A stretch of DNA of 64,000 nucleotides from assembly GCF_000633515.1 (NCBI RefSeq), contig NZ_AYMP01000023.1:1-64000 (forward strand). The letters are read 5' to 3'. This document shows positions 1 to 9,152 of this stretch, in pieces. A program made the translations under genes and the position numbers. The DNA is from Morganella morganii H1r. GTDB lineage: Bacteria > Pseudomonadota > Gammaproteobacteria > Enterobacterales > Enterobacteriaceae. The notes under the pieces were generated by a model that worked only from the letters and a program-made list of their open reading frames with translations, searched no databases and was not told the DNA's origin. Position 1 is the first letter of the stretch. The number at the start of each line of letters is the position of its first letter.

Positions 1-8
1 GAGGGCGC

Positions 9-59
9 ATTATAGACACTAGCTGAGATCACGCAAGTGTTTATTTCAACTTTTTTTCT
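9..59 (-). promoter_or_regulatory. rRNA operon P1-type promoter firing out of the left edge
   Basis: Read on the minus strand, a perfect TATAAT (9-14) lies 16 bases from TTGCGT (31-36). It is followed by the GC-rich discriminator GCGCCC and preceded by an A/T-rich UP-like tract (about 38-59). The layout closely resembles E. coli rrn P1 promoters. In E. coli, gmhB lies directly upstream of an rRNA operon in the same orientation, so a 16S gene just beyond base 1 is the natural inference. The rRNA itself is not in the window. Confidence 0.85.
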
Positions 60-85
60 GTTCGCAGATAAAATACCCAATCGGG

Positions 86-667
86 TTACTTTTTAGGTGA
101 TTTTGCGCTTTTTTGTACGGGTTTCAGCAGGGCAGGTAAATCCGCGATACTGTTAATCACAATATCTGCCGCCGCTTCAGCGTCTTCCGTTACCGGTTTA
201 CCGGTACGTACCAATACCGTTGTACCCACTTCGGCAGCCCGTCCGGCCAGCATATCATCGAGCTTATCCCCCACCATATAAGAGTTACTCATGTCGATCT
301 TCAGGAATTTCTGTGCATCCAGCAGCATACCCGGTGCCGGTTTACGGCAGTTACATTCCTGACGAAACTCACCGACAGTGCCTTCCGGATGATGAGGACA
401 ATAATAGATACCGTCCAGATCAACGCCGCGATCCGCCAGAGACCAGTCCATCCACTCTGTCAGATGCATAAACTGATCTTCGGTAAACATACCACGGGCG
501 ATGCCCGACTGATTTGTGACTATGATTAAGGCGTAGCCCATCTGTTTGATGGCCTGCATTGCTTCAATCGCATTCTCTATAAACTGAAAATCATCAATCT
601 CGTGGAGATAGCCGGTATCAACGTTAATGGTGCCGTCTCTGTCCAGAAATACTGCGGGGATACCCAT
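86..667 (-). CDS. gmhB: D-glycero-beta-D-manno-heptose 1,7-bisphosphate 7-phosphatase
   Basis: This HAD-superfamily phosphatase removes the 7-phosphate during synthesis of ADP-heptose, the precursor of the LPS inner core. The DxD nucleophile motif FLDRDGT lies at residues 7-13, TNQSG near 51, and a zinc-binding loop with CPHHPEG and CNCRKP spans about residues 91-110. The length of 193 residues is normal for the family. The start ATG at 667 is followed directly by [12 protein letters not shown], with no room for a longer conserved N-terminus. The gene faces the presumed rRNA operon, which it precedes on the same strand, and it is divergent from metN. Confidence 0.97.
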   Translation of the reverse strand: MGIPAVFLDRDGTINVDTGYLHEIDDFQFIENAIEAMQAIKQMGYALIIVTNQSGIARGMFTEDQFMHLTEWMDWSLADRGVDLDGIYYCPHHPEGTVGEFRQECNCRKPAPGMLLDAQKFLKIDMSNSYMVGDKLDDMLAGRAAEVGTTVLVRTGKPVTEDAEAAADIVINSIADLPALLKPVQKSAKSPKK

Positions 668-754
668 GGTTACACTCTTAGTCCGTCATCAATAATGTAT
701 TTAGTATCGCTTATTTGATACGGAATGAGAATGCGGCCTGATAACTAAATCCTG

Positions 755-785
755 TTGACTTAGCCGTCCAGACATCTTAACATCC
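755..785 (+). promoter_or_regulatory. metNIQ promoter overlapped by tandem met boxes
   Basis: TTGACT (755-760) and TAACAT (778-783) are separated by 17 bases. Three adjacent 8-mers, AGCCGTCC (762-769), AGACATCT (770-777) and TAACATCC (778-785), resemble the MetJ met-box consensus AGACGTCT in tandem and cover the spacer and the -10 element. MetJ with S-adenosylmethionine is therefore the likely repressor of the transporter operon. The boxes are seen in the sequence; MetJ control is inferred from the E. coli system. Confidence 0.82.
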
Positions 786-837
786 GAAAATCATCTGGTG
801 AACAACCAGTTTCTCGTAACAAGGTAATAATAATTAC

Positions 838-1872
838 ATGATAAAGCTGACGAATATAAATAAGGTTTTTCAGCAGGGTCATCGCGAAATACAGGCACTT
901 TCTGATATTAACCTGCACGTCCCGCAAGGGCAGATTTACGGTGTGATTGGTGCTTCCGGTGCCGGAAAAAGCACGCTTATCCGCTGTGTGAATATGCTGG
1001 AACGGCCAACATCGGGACAGGTACTCGTCGGTGGCCGTGACCTCACTAAGATGAACGATAAAGAGTTAACCCGTGCCCGCCGCGGCATCGGCATGATTTT
1101 TCAGCACTTTAACCTGCTGTCGTCCCGTACTGTTTTCGGGAACATTGCTCTGCCGCTGGAGCTGGATCGCGTACCGGCCGCTGAAATTGAAAAACGGGTT
1201 GTGAAGCTGCTTGACCTGGTCGGTCTGGCAGATAAACGGGATGCTTATCCGGCGAATCTGTCCGGCGGTCAGAAACAGCGTGTGGCTATCGCCCGCGCAC
1301 TGGCAAACGAACCTGAGGTGTTACTGTGTGATGAGGCCACCAGCGCCCTGGATCCGGCAACCACCCGGTCGATACTGGAACTGCTGAAAGATATTAACCG
1401 CCGGCTGGAGTTAACTATCCTGCTGATCACCCATGAAATGGATGTGGTGAAACGTATCTGTGACCAGGTTGCAGTTATCAGCGGCGGACAACTGATTGAA
1501 CAGAATACGGTAAGTGAAGTGTTCTCTCATCCGAAAACCCCGGTGGCGCAGGCCTTTATTGAGTCCACGCTGCATCTGGATGTGCCGGAAGATTATCTGG
1601 CGCGTCTGAAACCGGAGCCGGCGGAAGGCCTGGGACCGCTGCTGAAACTGGAATTTGGTGGTCAGTCCGTTGATGCACCGCTGATCTCGATTGCATCACG
1701 CAAGTTTAATATTGATATCAGCATCCTGAGTTCTCAGATGGATTATGCGGGCGGTGTGAAATTTGGGGTCATGCTGGCAGAGCTGGACGGCAACAGCCCG
1801 CAGGATGTTGAAGCTGCGATTGATTTTCTGAAAGAACACCACGTAAAAACAGAGGTTCTCGGTTATGTCTGA
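838..1872 (+). CDS. metN: Methionine ABC transporter ATP-binding protein
   Basis: MetN is the ATPase of the MetNIQ importer for D- and L-methionine, on the cytoplasmic face of the inner membrane. The Walker A motif GASGAGKST lies at residues 38-46, the signature LSGGQ near 141, and Walker [13 protein letters not shown] near 162. A C-terminal NIL regulatory domain (about residues 265-340), which binds methionine for transinhibition in characterised homologues, ends in VKTEVLGYV. Its length of 344 residues matches E. coli MetN. It is the first gene of the operon and overlaps metI by 8 bases, which suggests translational coupling. Confidence 0.98.
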   Translation: MIKLTNINKVFQQGHREIQALSDINLHVPQGQIYGVIGASGAGKSTLIRCVNMLERPTSGQVLVGGRDLTKMNDKELTRARRGIGMIFQHFNLLSSRTVFGNIALPLELDRVPAAEIEKRVVKLLDLVGLADKRDAYPANLSGGQKQRVAIARALANEPEVLLCDEATSALDPATTRSILELLKDINRRLELTILLITHEMDVVKRICDQVAVISGGQLIEQNTVSEVFSHPKTPVAQAFIESTLHLDVPEDYLARLKPEPAEGLGPLLKLEFGGQSVDAPLISIASRKFNIDISILSSQMDYAGGVKFGVMLAELDGNSPQDVEAAIDFLKEHHVKTEVLGYV

Positions 1873-2518
1873 AGGAATGATTTTACTGTTAGTTAAAGGC
1901 ATCTGGGAAACCCTGGTCATGACATTTGCATCCGGTTTCCTGGGATTTTTAATCGGCCTTCCGGTGGGGGTACTGCTGTATATCACCCGTTCGGGTCAGA
2001 TTGCGGATAATAAAAGCCTGTACCGGATCCTGTCCGTGCTGGTCAATATCTTCCGTGCGATTCCGTTCATTATCTTACTGGTATGGATGATTCCGTTTAC
2101 CCGGTTAGTGGTTGGTACCTCTATCGGGTTACAGGCTGCCATTGTGCCGCTGACTGTCGGCGCCGCACCGTTTATTGCCCGTATGGTGGAAAACGCGCTG
2201 CTGGAAATCCCGTCAGGCCTGATTGAAGCATCCCGCTCCATGGGTGCCACACCATTACAGATTGTCAGTAAGATCCTGCTGCCTGAAGCATTGCCGGGAC
2301 TGATCAACGCGGCGACGATTACACTGATCACACTCGTGGGCTACTCCGCAATGGGTGGTGCTGTGGGAGCAGGCGGGTTAGGTCAGATTGGTTATCAGTA
2401 TGGTTATGTCGGATATAACGCAGTAGTTATGAATACAGTATTGGCATTGCTGGTTGTTTTGGTCTTTATTATTCAGGTATGTGGTGATCGTCTGGTTAAA
2501 GCCGTTACCCACAAATAA
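1865..2518 (+). CDS. metI: Methionine ABC transporter permease
   Basis: MetI is the membrane-spanning subunit of the methionine importer and forms a homodimer contacted by MetN. The 217-residue protein is highly hydrophobic with about five predicted helices. It carries the coupling-helix EAA-type motif around [13 protein letters not shown]. The start ATG at 1865 gives an N-terminus beginning MSE as in E. coli; an internal ATG at 1877 has no space for its ribosome-binding site. It lies between metN, which it overlaps, and metQ, 59 bases downstream. Confidence 0.98.
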   Translation: MSEGMILLLVKGIWETLVMTFASGFLGFLIGLPVGVLLYITRSGQIADNKSLYRILSVLVNIFRAIPFIILLVWMIPFTRLVVGTSIGLQAAIVPLTVGAAPFIARMVENALLEIPSGLIEASRSMGATPLQIVSKILLPEALPGLINAATITLITLVGYSAMGGAVGAGGLGQIGYQYGYVGYNAVVMNTVLALLVVLVFIIQVCGDRLVKAVTHK

Positions 2519-2577
2519 GACTCTCTCCGCGCCGCACAGACTGCGACCGCGTATTAAACAGAACGAGGAAACAAAAG

Positions 2578-3393
2578 ATGGCTTTTAAATTAAAATCGCT
2601 TGTCGTTGCCGGTGCTTTGCTGGGTTCATTAGTGCTGGCGGGCTGCGGACAGAATGAAAAAGATCCGAAAAGCATCAAAGTCGGCGTGATCGTCGGTGCT
2701 GAACAGCAGGTGGCAGAAGTGGCGAAAAAAGTCGCCAAAGACAAATACGGCCTGAATGTGGAACTGGTCACATTCAACGACTATGTCATGCCGAACGAGG
2801 CTCTCAGCCGCGGCGATATCGATCTGAACGCATTCCAGCACAAGCCGTATCTGGATCAGCAGATTAAAGACCGTAACTACAAATTAACAACAGTGGGCAA
2901 TACCTTTGTGTATCCGATTGCCGGTTATTCAAAGAAAATCAAATCACTGGATGAGTTACAGGACGGCGCACAGGTCGCTCTGCCGAATGACCCGACTAAC
3001 CTCGGCCGTTCACTGCTGTTATTACAGAAGCAGGGATTAATCAAACTGAAAGAAGGCACCGGCCTGCTGCCGACAGTTCTGGATGTGGTTGAAAACCCGA
3101 AAGGTCTGAAACTGATCGAGCTGGAAGCCCCGCAGCTGCCGCGTTCACTGGATGATAATAAGATCGACCTGGCCGTCATCAACACCACTTACGCCAGCCA
3201 GATCAACTTAACCCCGTCCAAAGACGGCTTATTTGTCGAAGATAAAGATTCACCTTACGTCAACATTATTGTCTCCCGTGAAGATAATAAAGACAGCGAA
3301 GCGGTGAAAGAGTTTGTTCAGGCATATCAGTCAGATGAAGTCTTTAATGAAGCAGATAAAGTCTTCAACGGCGGTGCGGTTAAAGGCTGGTAA
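2578..3393 (+). CDS. metQ: Methionine-binding lipoprotein
   Basis: MetQ is the periplasmic substrate-binding component of the methionine importer, anchored by lipidation. A type II signal peptide ends in the lipobox LVLAGC with the acylated cysteine at residue 23. The following NlpA-family domain includes YVMPNEALSRGDIDLNAFQHKPYL. Its length of 271 residues is normal. A good ribosome-binding site, GAGG, precedes the ATG. It is the last gene of metNIQ and is followed by a strong terminator. Confidence 0.98.
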   Translation: MAFKLKSLVVAGALLGSLVLAGCGQNEKDPKSIKVGVIVGAEQQVAEVAKKVAKDKYGLNVELVTFNDYVMPNEALSRGDIDLNAFQHKPYLDQQIKDRNYKLTTVGNTFVYPIAGYSKKIKSLDELQDGAQVALPNDPTNLGRSLLLLQKQGLIKLKEGTGLLPTVLDVVENPKGLKLIELEAPQLPRSLDDNKIDLAVINTTYASQINLTPSKDGLFVEDKDSPYVNIIVSREDNKDSEAVKEFVQAYQSDEVFNEADKVFNGGAVKGW

Positions 3394-3456
3394 AAGACCG
3401 GAAAGTCAGAATAACGGCTAAGTTCTTTTATTGAAGATAAAAGAATATTACACTGA

Positions 3457-3485
3457 GGGTGAACAATTGTTCACCCTTTTTATTT
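3457..3485 (+). terminator. Rho-independent terminator of metNIQ
   Basis: The perfect inverted repeat GGGTGAACAATTGTTCACCC (3457-3476) is followed by TTTTTATTTT. A second A/T-rich stem, TTCTTTTAT with ATAAAAGAA, lies just before it at about 3423-3444. Confidence 0.9.
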
Positions 3486-3574
3486 TGTTATAGTCATTAA
3501 ATGTTCATTATATAAATAATAATACTTCACCAGCCATTGCTTTCCTGTTTTGTACAGCCAGAGGATCTCTTTTC

Positions 3575-3985
3575 ATGCGAGTGCTTATTATCAGCCTGCT
3601 TGCTCTTCTCATCGCGGGATGTTCTTTCCGTCAGAGCCATTCTGAGCAGGAACAAGCGCAATACGCCGATATGCGGCTGAAAAAACCGGCCGGTAAAAAA
3701 GCCAAATCAACATCCGCAGCATCACGTGTCAAACTCTACCTCCACCCGGAAGAATTGCTGGGGAAACCTTTCCGTGACCTTGGCGTGGTTTTGGGTCAGA
3801 ATTGCCGGGAAGCGGCAAAACCTGCACAGTCCGGTATTCCGGCAGCCCGTAAGCAAATGCTGTACCGGGCCGGAAAACTGAAAGCAGATGCCGTGTTACT
3901 CCATCAGTGTGCCGTGAACCCCGCACCGGGTTGTAAGCAGCTGGCGGTTTGCGAAGGTACGGCAATTAAGGTTGATGATGTCTGA
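3575..3985 (+). CDS. rcsF: Outer-membrane stress-sensing lipoprotein of the Rcs phosphorelay
   Basis: RcsF senses envelope and LPS damage and signals through IgaA to the RcsCDB phosphorelay; in E. coli it threads through BamA-OMP complexes. The lipobox LIAGC places the lipidated cysteine at residue 16. A short linker rich in lysine and proline follows, then a folded domain with the cysteines in QNCREA, HQCAVNPAPGC and VCEGT that form disulfides in RcsF. Its length of 136 residues matches. The ribosome-binding site AGAGGA is 9 bases before the ATG. Its stop overlaps the start of trmO. Confidence 0.96.
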   Translation: MRVLIISLLALLIAGCSFRQSHSEQEQAQYADMRLKKPAGKKAKSTSAASRVKLYLHPEELLGKPFRDLGVVLGQNCREAAKPAQSGIPAARKQMLYRAGKLKADAVLLHQCAVNPAPGCKQLAVCEGTAIKVDDV

Positions 3986-4685
3986 GTTTTCATTTTCGCC
4001 CGTGGGGTTTATCCGCTCACCGTGGCAGGAGAAATTTGCAATTCCACGCCAGCCGGGGCTGGTTGAGGATGGCACAGGGGAACTGCACTTTGTGGCGCCC
4101 TATAATCACGCCGACTGCGTGCGCGGACTGGAGCAGTTCAGTCATGTGTGGGTCATCTTTGTTTTCCATGATATTCCGGCCGGCAGCTGGCGTCCGCTGG
4201 TACGCCCGCCGCGCCTTGGCGGTAATGCCAAAATGGGCGTATTTGCCACCCGCTCCACCTTCCGCCCGAATCCGATCGGGATGTCACTGGTTGAACTGAA
4301 AAAAGTCTGTTACGACGGCGATACGGCGTATCTCTCTCTTGGTAGTCTGGATCTGCTTAACGGCACACCGGTGCTGGATATCAAACCCTATCTGCCTTAT
4401 GCTGAATCTGTACCCGGCGCACTGGCCGGTTTTGCGCAGGAAGAGCCGCCTGCGGATATGCCGGTCGTGTTCAGTACTACGGCACAACAATTCATAACGG
4501 CTCAGGCCGCACAATATCCTGACCTGGCGCGTTTTATCACTCAGGTACTGGCGCAGGATCCGCGTCCGGCGTATAAAAAACAACAGGCTGACGATAAAAT
4601 CTATGCCGTCCATCTGCTGGATTTAAATGTCCGCTGGCATATCCGTGACAGCGTGACCGAAGTCATCAGTCTGGAAAAACGCTAA
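3978..4685 (+). CDS. trmO: tRNA (N6-threonylcarbamoyladenosine37-N6)-methyltransferase
   Basis: TrmO (formerly YaeB/TsaA) uses S-adenosylmethionine to methylate t6A37 in tRNAs reading ACY codons. The N-terminal beta-barrel domain is recognisable from FSPVGFIRSPW and ATRSTFRPNPIGMS, both typical of the UPF0066 family. Three possible starts lie in a row: TTG 3972, ATG 3975 and ATG 3978. I chose 3978 because AAGG sits 6 bases before it and the resulting MSEF N-terminus fits E. coli TrmO. The start overlaps the end of rcsF by 8 bases, so translation is probably coupled. Confidence 0.95.
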   Translation: MSEFSFSPVGFIRSPWQEKFAIPRQPGLVEDGTGELHFVAPYNHADCVRGLEQFSHVWVIFVFHDIPAGSWRPLVRPPRLGGNAKMGVFATRSTFRPNPIGMSLVELKKVCYDGDTAYLSLGSLDLLNGTPVLDIKPYLPYAESVPGALAGFAQEEPPADMPVVFSTTAQQFITAQAAQYPDLARFITQVLAQDPRPAYKKQQADDKIYAVHLLDLNVRWHIRDSVTEVISLEKR

Positions 4686-4794
4686 ACCCCTTTTGGGGCG
4701 CGGCAGTCACTGGTAAACTGTCAGGCTTAATTTCACTTCTGCGCAGAATACCTCTGCGATAAGACATGTTTGTCGTTCTAATGGAACCTAAATA

Positions 4795-6516
4795 ATGCGT
4801 ACTACCCAATATCTGCTCTCTACTCTGAAAGAGACCCCTGCTGACGCCGAAGTGGTCAGTCATCAGCTGATGCTGCGCGCCGGGATGATCCGTAAACTTG
4901 CTTCAGGTCTGTACAACTGGATGCCGACCGGTGTCCGCGTATTACGCAAAGTTGAGAAGATCGTGCGTGAAGAGATGGAAAATGCCGGTTCACTGGAAAT
5001 CTCCATGCCGGTGGTTCAGCCCGCAGATTTATGGCTGGAGAGCGGACGCTGGGAACAGTACGGTCCGGAGCTGCTCCGTATCACCGATCGCGGCGATCGC
5101 CAGTTTGTACTGGGTCCGACGCACGAAGAAGTGGTCACGGACATCATCCGTAACGAAGTGACATCCTATAAACAGCTGCCGCTGAATGTGTTCCAGATCC
5201 AGACCAAATTCCGTGATGAAGTCCGTCCGCGTTTTGGTGTGATGCGCTCCCGTGAATTCATTATGAAAGATGCGTACTCTTTCCACCTGACCCAGGATTC
5301 ACTGCAGGAAACGTACGATACGATGTATCAGGCGTACAGCAAAATCTTCAATCGTATCGGGCTGGATTTCCGTGCGGTAATGGCAGATACCGGTTCTATC
5401 GGCGGAAGTGCATCCCACGAGTTCCAGGTACTGGCGCAGAGCGGCGAAGATGATGTTATTTTCTCCTCTGAGTCAGATTACGCAGCCAATATTGAGCTGG
5501 CAGAAGCGGTCTGCAATATCACTGAACGCCCTGCGCCGCAGAAAGCGATGGAACTGGTTGATACACCAAACGCGAAAACTATCGCGGAGCTGGTTGAACA
5601 GTTTAATCTGCCGGTTGAGAAAACCGTCAAAACCCTGATCGTTCACGGCAGCAAAGAGAGCGGCCATAAACTGGTTGCACTGCTGGTGCGCGGTGATCAC
5701 GAACTCAACGAAGTGAAAGCAGAAAAACACCCGCTGGTTGCGGCTCCGCTCGAGTTCGCGACAGAAGAAGAGATCCGTGCAGCCGTGAATGCAGGCCCGG
5801 GTTCACTGGGGCCGGTAAATCTGCCGCTGCCGGTGGTCGCTGACCGTACCGTTGCCATGATGAGTGATTTCGGTGCCGGTGCGAATATCGACGGCAAACA
5901 CTATTTCGGTATCAACTGGGAGCGTGATGCTGCCCTGCCGGAAGTGGCGGATATCCGTAATGTGGTCGCCGGTGACCCGAGCCCGGACGGCAAAGGTACC
6001 CTGATGATCAAGCGCGGGATTGAAGTCGGTCATATCTTCCAGCTCGGTAAAAAATATTCCGAAGCACTGAAAGCGACCGTTCAGAACGAAGCCGGTCACA
6101 ACGAAGTGGTCTTTATGGGTTGCTACGGTATCGGGGTCACCCGTATTGTTGCGGCAGCGATTGAGCAGAACTTCGATGATCGCGGGATTATCTGGCCGGA
6201 TGCGATTGCACCGTTCCAGGTTGCTCTTCTGCCGATGAATATGCACAAATCTTACCGTGTGAAAGAAGTGGCGGAAAAACTCTACGCCGATCTGACCGCT
6301 CAGGGCATTGAAGTACTCTTTGATGACCGTAAAGAGCGCCCGGGTGTGATGTTTGCAGATATGGAACTGATGGGTATTCCGCATACCATTGTTATCGGTG
6401 ATCGCAACCTCGACAGCGGTGTGGTGGAATACAAATACCGCCGCAGCGAAGATAAATCCCTGATCGCGCTGGACGATGTTATCAGTGTGCTGAAAGAAAA
6501 AATCATCACTGCCTGA
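4795..6516 (+). CDS. proS: Prolyl-tRNA synthetase
   Basis: ProS charges tRNA-Pro and edits mischarged alanine. The 573-residue length is that of the bacterial type with an insertion (INS) editing domain, here about residues 225-405. Class II motifs are visible, including [21 protein letters not shown] (motif 2) and the ATP site around [10 protein letters not shown] (motif 3), followed by an anticodon-binding domain. ATG 4795 gives [19 protein letters not shown], colinear with E. coli ProS. It appears monocistronic, ending at a bidirectional terminator. Confidence 0.98.
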   Translation: MRTTQYLLSTLKETPADAEVVSHQLMLRAGMIRKLASGLYNWMPTGVRVLRKVEKIVREEMENAGSLEISMPVVQPADLWLESGRWEQYGPELLRITDRGDRQFVLGPTHEEVVTDIIRNEVTSYKQLPLNVFQIQTKFRDEVRPRFGVMRSREFIMKDAYSFHLTQDSLQETYDTMYQAYSKIFNRIGLDFRAVMADTGSIGGSASHEFQVLAQSGEDDVIFSSESDYAANIELAEAVCNITERPAPQKAMELVDTPNAKTIAELVEQFNLPVEKTVKTLIVHGSKESGHKLVALLVRGDHELNEVKAEKHPLVAAPLEFATEEEIRAAVNAGPGSLGPVNLPLPVVADRTVAMMSDFGAGANIDGKHYFGINWERDAALPEVADIRNVVAGDPSPDGKGTLMIKRGIEVGHIFQLGKKYSEALKATVQNEAGHNEVVFMGCYGIGVTRIVAAAIEQNFDDRGIIWPDAIAPFQVALLPMNMHKSYRVKEVAEKLYADLTAQGIEVLFDDRKERPGVMFADMELMGIPHTIVIGDRNLDSGVVEYKYRRSEDKSLIALDDVISVLKEKIITA

Positions 6517-6535
6517 TTATCAGTGCTGTGAATAC

Positions 6536-6566
6536 AAAAAGGCTGAACATCTGTTCAGCCTTTTTT
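6536..6566. terminator. Bidirectional terminator between proS and nlpE
   Basis: The stem AAGGCTGAAC with GTTCAGCCTT is flanked by AAAAA on the left and TTTTTT on the right. The hairpin can therefore end proS transcription on the plus strand and nlpE transcription on the minus strand. Confidence 0.88.
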
Positions 6567-6589
6567 ATGCCTGCGGGAGCCGGAAGAAC

Positions 6590-7249
6590 TTACTGACAGC
6601 CGCGGGATTTATCCAGTACAGATTTACCGGTCTGGATCAGCGCCTGATCAAACTGACCGTCTTCCATGGACGGACGGATGGTGTAATACCCTTCCACTTC
6701 CAGATAAACCGGTTTACCGCCTTCAACACCCAGCTTACCGTAACCCTGCTCTAAGCCGATATTGCCCGGTACCGCATAAACCACACCGGTCTGGCAATCT
6801 TTAAAGGTTGCCGCATCTGCCATATAACGGTATTCACCTTTCAGCTGTACCGGTTTCACCATTTTCAGGGTGTAGTTCAGATTTGATGTAATCGGATTGC
6901 CGTCAATATCCAGCATCACTAATGATTTATCCTGCGGATCATAATAAGCACGCTGCCCGGCGGTATCGGTCAGGCGCAGTTTGTCACCGTCTTTCGCCCA
7001 GGTCCCGGTTTCAAAGAAGGTCTGGTTGCCGTCGCGGGTTTCCAGATAAGTGCGCTGCATAACATAGGTACCGTCACCTTCCAGTAAAACGGTCACATCC
7101 ATGCCGGAGCAATCGGCACACGGAACCACGCCGTTATAGGCACGGTCAAGAACATGGACTTCCGGCGTTGGTGGTACAACGACTGTCGAACTACAGGCCG
7201 TAATGCTGAAAATGCCTGCCGCCAATAAGAGTTTTGTCAGATTTTTCAT
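6590..7249 (-). CDS. nlpE: Copper-homeostasis and surface-sensing lipoprotein NlpE (CutF)
   Basis: NlpE is an outer-membrane lipoprotein that activates the Cpx envelope stress response, for example on surface contact or defects in lipoprotein maturation. The lipobox SITAC places the acylated cysteine at residue 19. A CxxC motif, CADC, lies at residues 44-47, as in E. coli NlpE. The N-terminal NlpE barrel is followed by a C-terminal domain with two further cysteines, KDCQTG and the C-terminal SRGCQ. The length is 219 residues. AGGGGG precedes the ATG. It converges on proS and shares its terminator. Confidence 0.93.
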   Translation of the reverse strand: MKNLTKLLLAAGIFSITACSSTVVVPPTPEVHVLDRAYNGVVPCADCSGMDVTVLLEGDGTYVMQRTYLETRDGNQTFFETGTWAKDGDKLRLTDTAGQRAYYDPQDKSLVMLDIDGNPITSNLNYTLKMVKPVQLKGEYRYMADAATFKDCQTGVVYAVPGNIGLEQGYGKLGVEGGKPVYLEVEGYYTIRPSMEDGQFDQALIQTGKSVLDKSRGCQ

Positions 7250-7435
7250 GTTTCCCCCTGAACATCAGATGCGGTAATGTTAACAAAATGATTGTCAGTT
7301 TTTGTATATTCATGCGCTTTCAGACAATTACGCATTTTTATTTTTAAAATGGCAATGATTTTCTTCAAAACAGTGATAAACAATATGTTTTGCCGATAAT
7401 AAAATGTAATCAGTAATAGCCAATATGATAACTAT

Positions 7436-7516
7436 GATATAGTCTGCTGGGAGCGATGAGGCTATTTGAATAACCATCCGCGGATGATACCGCAAGCGAA
7501 AGTATGGTGAGGGAAT
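7436..7516 (+). promoter_or_regulatory. rof promoter and leader
   Basis: TATAGT (7438-7443) is preceded by TG one base upstream, an extended -10 element; no good -35 is evident. The roughly 70-base leader includes a tiny frame, ATG at 7456 coding M-R-L-F-E then stop, with GGGAG only 2 bases ahead. The 7250-7435 stretch between nlpE and this promoter is A/T-rich, and I see no gene in it. Confidence 0.5.
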
Positions 7517-7783
7517 ATGTCTGCAGAAAACGAATATCAACCAATTAATTGTGATGACTATGACAACCTCGAACTGGCCTGCCAGCATCATATGGTACTG
7601 GAAGTGACCTTACAGGGGGGCGATGTTCTGACAGGAAAAGCAACCGATTTGGTACTCCGGAAGAAAGTGGAATACCTTGTTGTCACGATTGACAACGAAC
7701 TGCGGGAGCTTCGTCTGGACTCGATTGTCAGCTTTAGTCATCCCGACCTGGGAACAGTGGTTATTGATCACTCACCGTCCTGA
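7517..7783 (+). CDS. rof: Rho-binding antiterminator
   Basis: Rof (YaeO) binds Rho and inhibits Rho-dependent transcription termination. The 88-residue sequence carries the highly conserved N-terminal half YQPINCDDYDNLELACQHH and the later ELRLDSIVSFSHP, matching E. coli Rof along its length. A GAGGG ribosome-binding site lies just before the ATG at 7517. In E. coli yaeP precedes rof; no yaeP homologue is visible here. The last 23 bases of rof overlap the 3' end of the convergent gene tilS. Confidence 0.96.
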   Translation: MSAENEYQPINCDDYDNLELACQHHMVLEVTLQGGDVLTGKATDLVLRKKVEYLVVTIDNELRELRLDSIVSFSHPDLGTVVIDHSPS

Positions 7784-9143
7784 ATAACTCTGCAACCCCG
7801 CCTGCGGGGTTGTTTTTTTCCTGCATAATCATCAGTTTTGCCTCATCCGCTTCGCCCTCTTTCGTGACAAATACCCCGACCGCCGCTATCAGCGTATCGT
7901 TATACCAGAGCAGCGGTGTACGTTCGCGCAGCCACGGCGCAACACCGGATTCCTGCCACAGCTTTTTGGCTGACCGCCCGCGATCCCGGCCGCAGATATG
8001 ATAATGCCCCTGCAAACCAAACCGGATCGTCGCCTGTTCATCCCGGCGCGGCGGGCGCACCACAGAAACCATATCATGCGGAGTGATAACTTCCGCTACC
8101 CGCAAAATCCCGGCATCATCCGGCAATAACAATGCAGAGTGCAGATCCCACGGCAGACAGTATTCTGATAATCCGGCTGTTTTTTCTGTTACATACAATT
8201 TGTTCTGATAACGGCGGATAGTGACTGGTTTCAGGTAATAGCCCGGCTCCGCATCCGGTTTCGCCAGTGCCACTTCCTGCCAGAGCAGTGCCAGCTGGTG
8301 CTGTGACGGCATTTGCACACCACAGTGTTTCAGCCAGCGGCGCAGTATGCCGTTGCGTTTCGCCGTCCCGGTACTGAGCAGCGGAATAAAAGACAACCCG
8401 TTATCGGCATCCGTCAGCTGCATAAGTTCCGGCAGCAGCAGTTCATCCAGCAGGGCTTCCTGTTCACCGCAAAGCGCGGCACTGCGGGAAACCGCCTGAG
8501 CAAAATGCGGCCAGCGGGCATTCAGTTGCGGTAATACCGCATGACGCAGGAAATTACGGTCATAACGGCGATCCTGATTACTGTCATCCTCGACCCAGGA
8601 AAGCTGATGATAGTGCGCATACTGTTCGAGCTGAGCACGGCTGAAGGAGAGTAACGGACGGATCAGCGGATTGGCACCGAATGCCATCTGTTCCGGCATA
8701 GCAGAGAGACCGGCAGGGCCGCTGCCGCGTTTTAAGGCTAGGAAAAAGGTTTCGCTCTGATCATCCAGATGCTGCGCGGTCACCAGCGCCTCATCCGGGG
8801 TTATCACTTCACGGAAAGCCTGATAGCGGGCATCTCTGGCGGCAGCTTCGATCCCTTTTTTGCGGGGATCCACCTGCACGCGGCACACCTGAAACGGAAC
8901 AGAGAGTGAGCCGCAGAATGTCCGGCAGTGTTCTGCCCAGTCATCCGCCAGCGGGTTTAATCCGTGATGAATATAGACTGCCCGCAACCGCAGCGCCGGG
9001 CGCTCAGCGGTCTGCCACTGCCGCAGAGCATGCAGCAGGACAACAGAATCAAGCCCGCCGCTCAGTCCCGCCAGGATTGCCTGCTGAGAGGCAAACACAC
9101 GGCGGAACACGGCAGACAATGATTCACAAAAAGCAGTATCCAC
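7761..9143 (-). CDS. tilS: tRNA(Ile)-lysidine synthase
   Basis: TilS ligates lysine to C34 of the CAU-anticodon tRNA-Ile, changing its identity from Met to Ile. The PP-loop motif SGGLDS lies at residues 28-33. Further family blocks are HHGLNPLADDW, TAQHLDDQSETF and RWPHFAQAVSRSAALCGEQE, with C-terminal TilS domains after about residue 330. The start is GTG at 9143, with no obvious ribosome-binding site. At 460 residues it exceeds E. coli TilS (about 430). The excess includes roughly 15 residues at the C-terminus that are read through the rof terminator. Confidence 0.95.
   Translation of the reverse strand: MDTAFCESLSAVFRRVFASQQAILAGLSGGLDSVVLLHALRQWQTAERPALRLRAVYIHHGLNPLADDWAEHCRTFCGSLSVPFQVCRVQVDPRKKGIEAAARDARYQAFREVITPDEALVTAQHLDDQSETFFLALKRGSGPAGLSAMPEQMAFGANPLIRPLLSFSRAQLEQYAHYHQLSWVEDDSNQDRRYDRNFLRHAVLPQLNARWPHFAQAVSRSAALCGEQEALLDELLLPELMQLTDADNGLSFIPLLSTGTAKRNGILRRWLKHCGVQMPSQHQLALLWQEVALAKPDAEPGYYLKPVTIRRYQNKLYVTEKTAGLSEYCLPWDLHSALLLPDDAGILRVAEVITPHDMVSVVRPPRRDEQATIRFGLQGHYHICGRDRGRSAKKLWQESGVAPWLRERTPLLWYNDTLIAAVGVFVTKEGEADEAKLMIMQEKNNPAGGVAELFRTVSDQ
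7793..7819 (+). terminator. rof terminator embedded in the tilS coding sequence
   Basis: CAACCCCGCCTGCGGGGTTG (7793-7812) is a perfect GC-rich stem followed by seven T. It ends rof on the plus strand. On the minus strand the same bases encode residues NNPAGGVA near the C-terminus of TilS. Confidence 0.9.
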
Positions 9144-9152
9144 AACCGGTTA

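Noticed and set aside
668-837. SAM riboswitch before metN
   Set aside because: The leader is too short and the tandem met boxes point to MetJ control instead.
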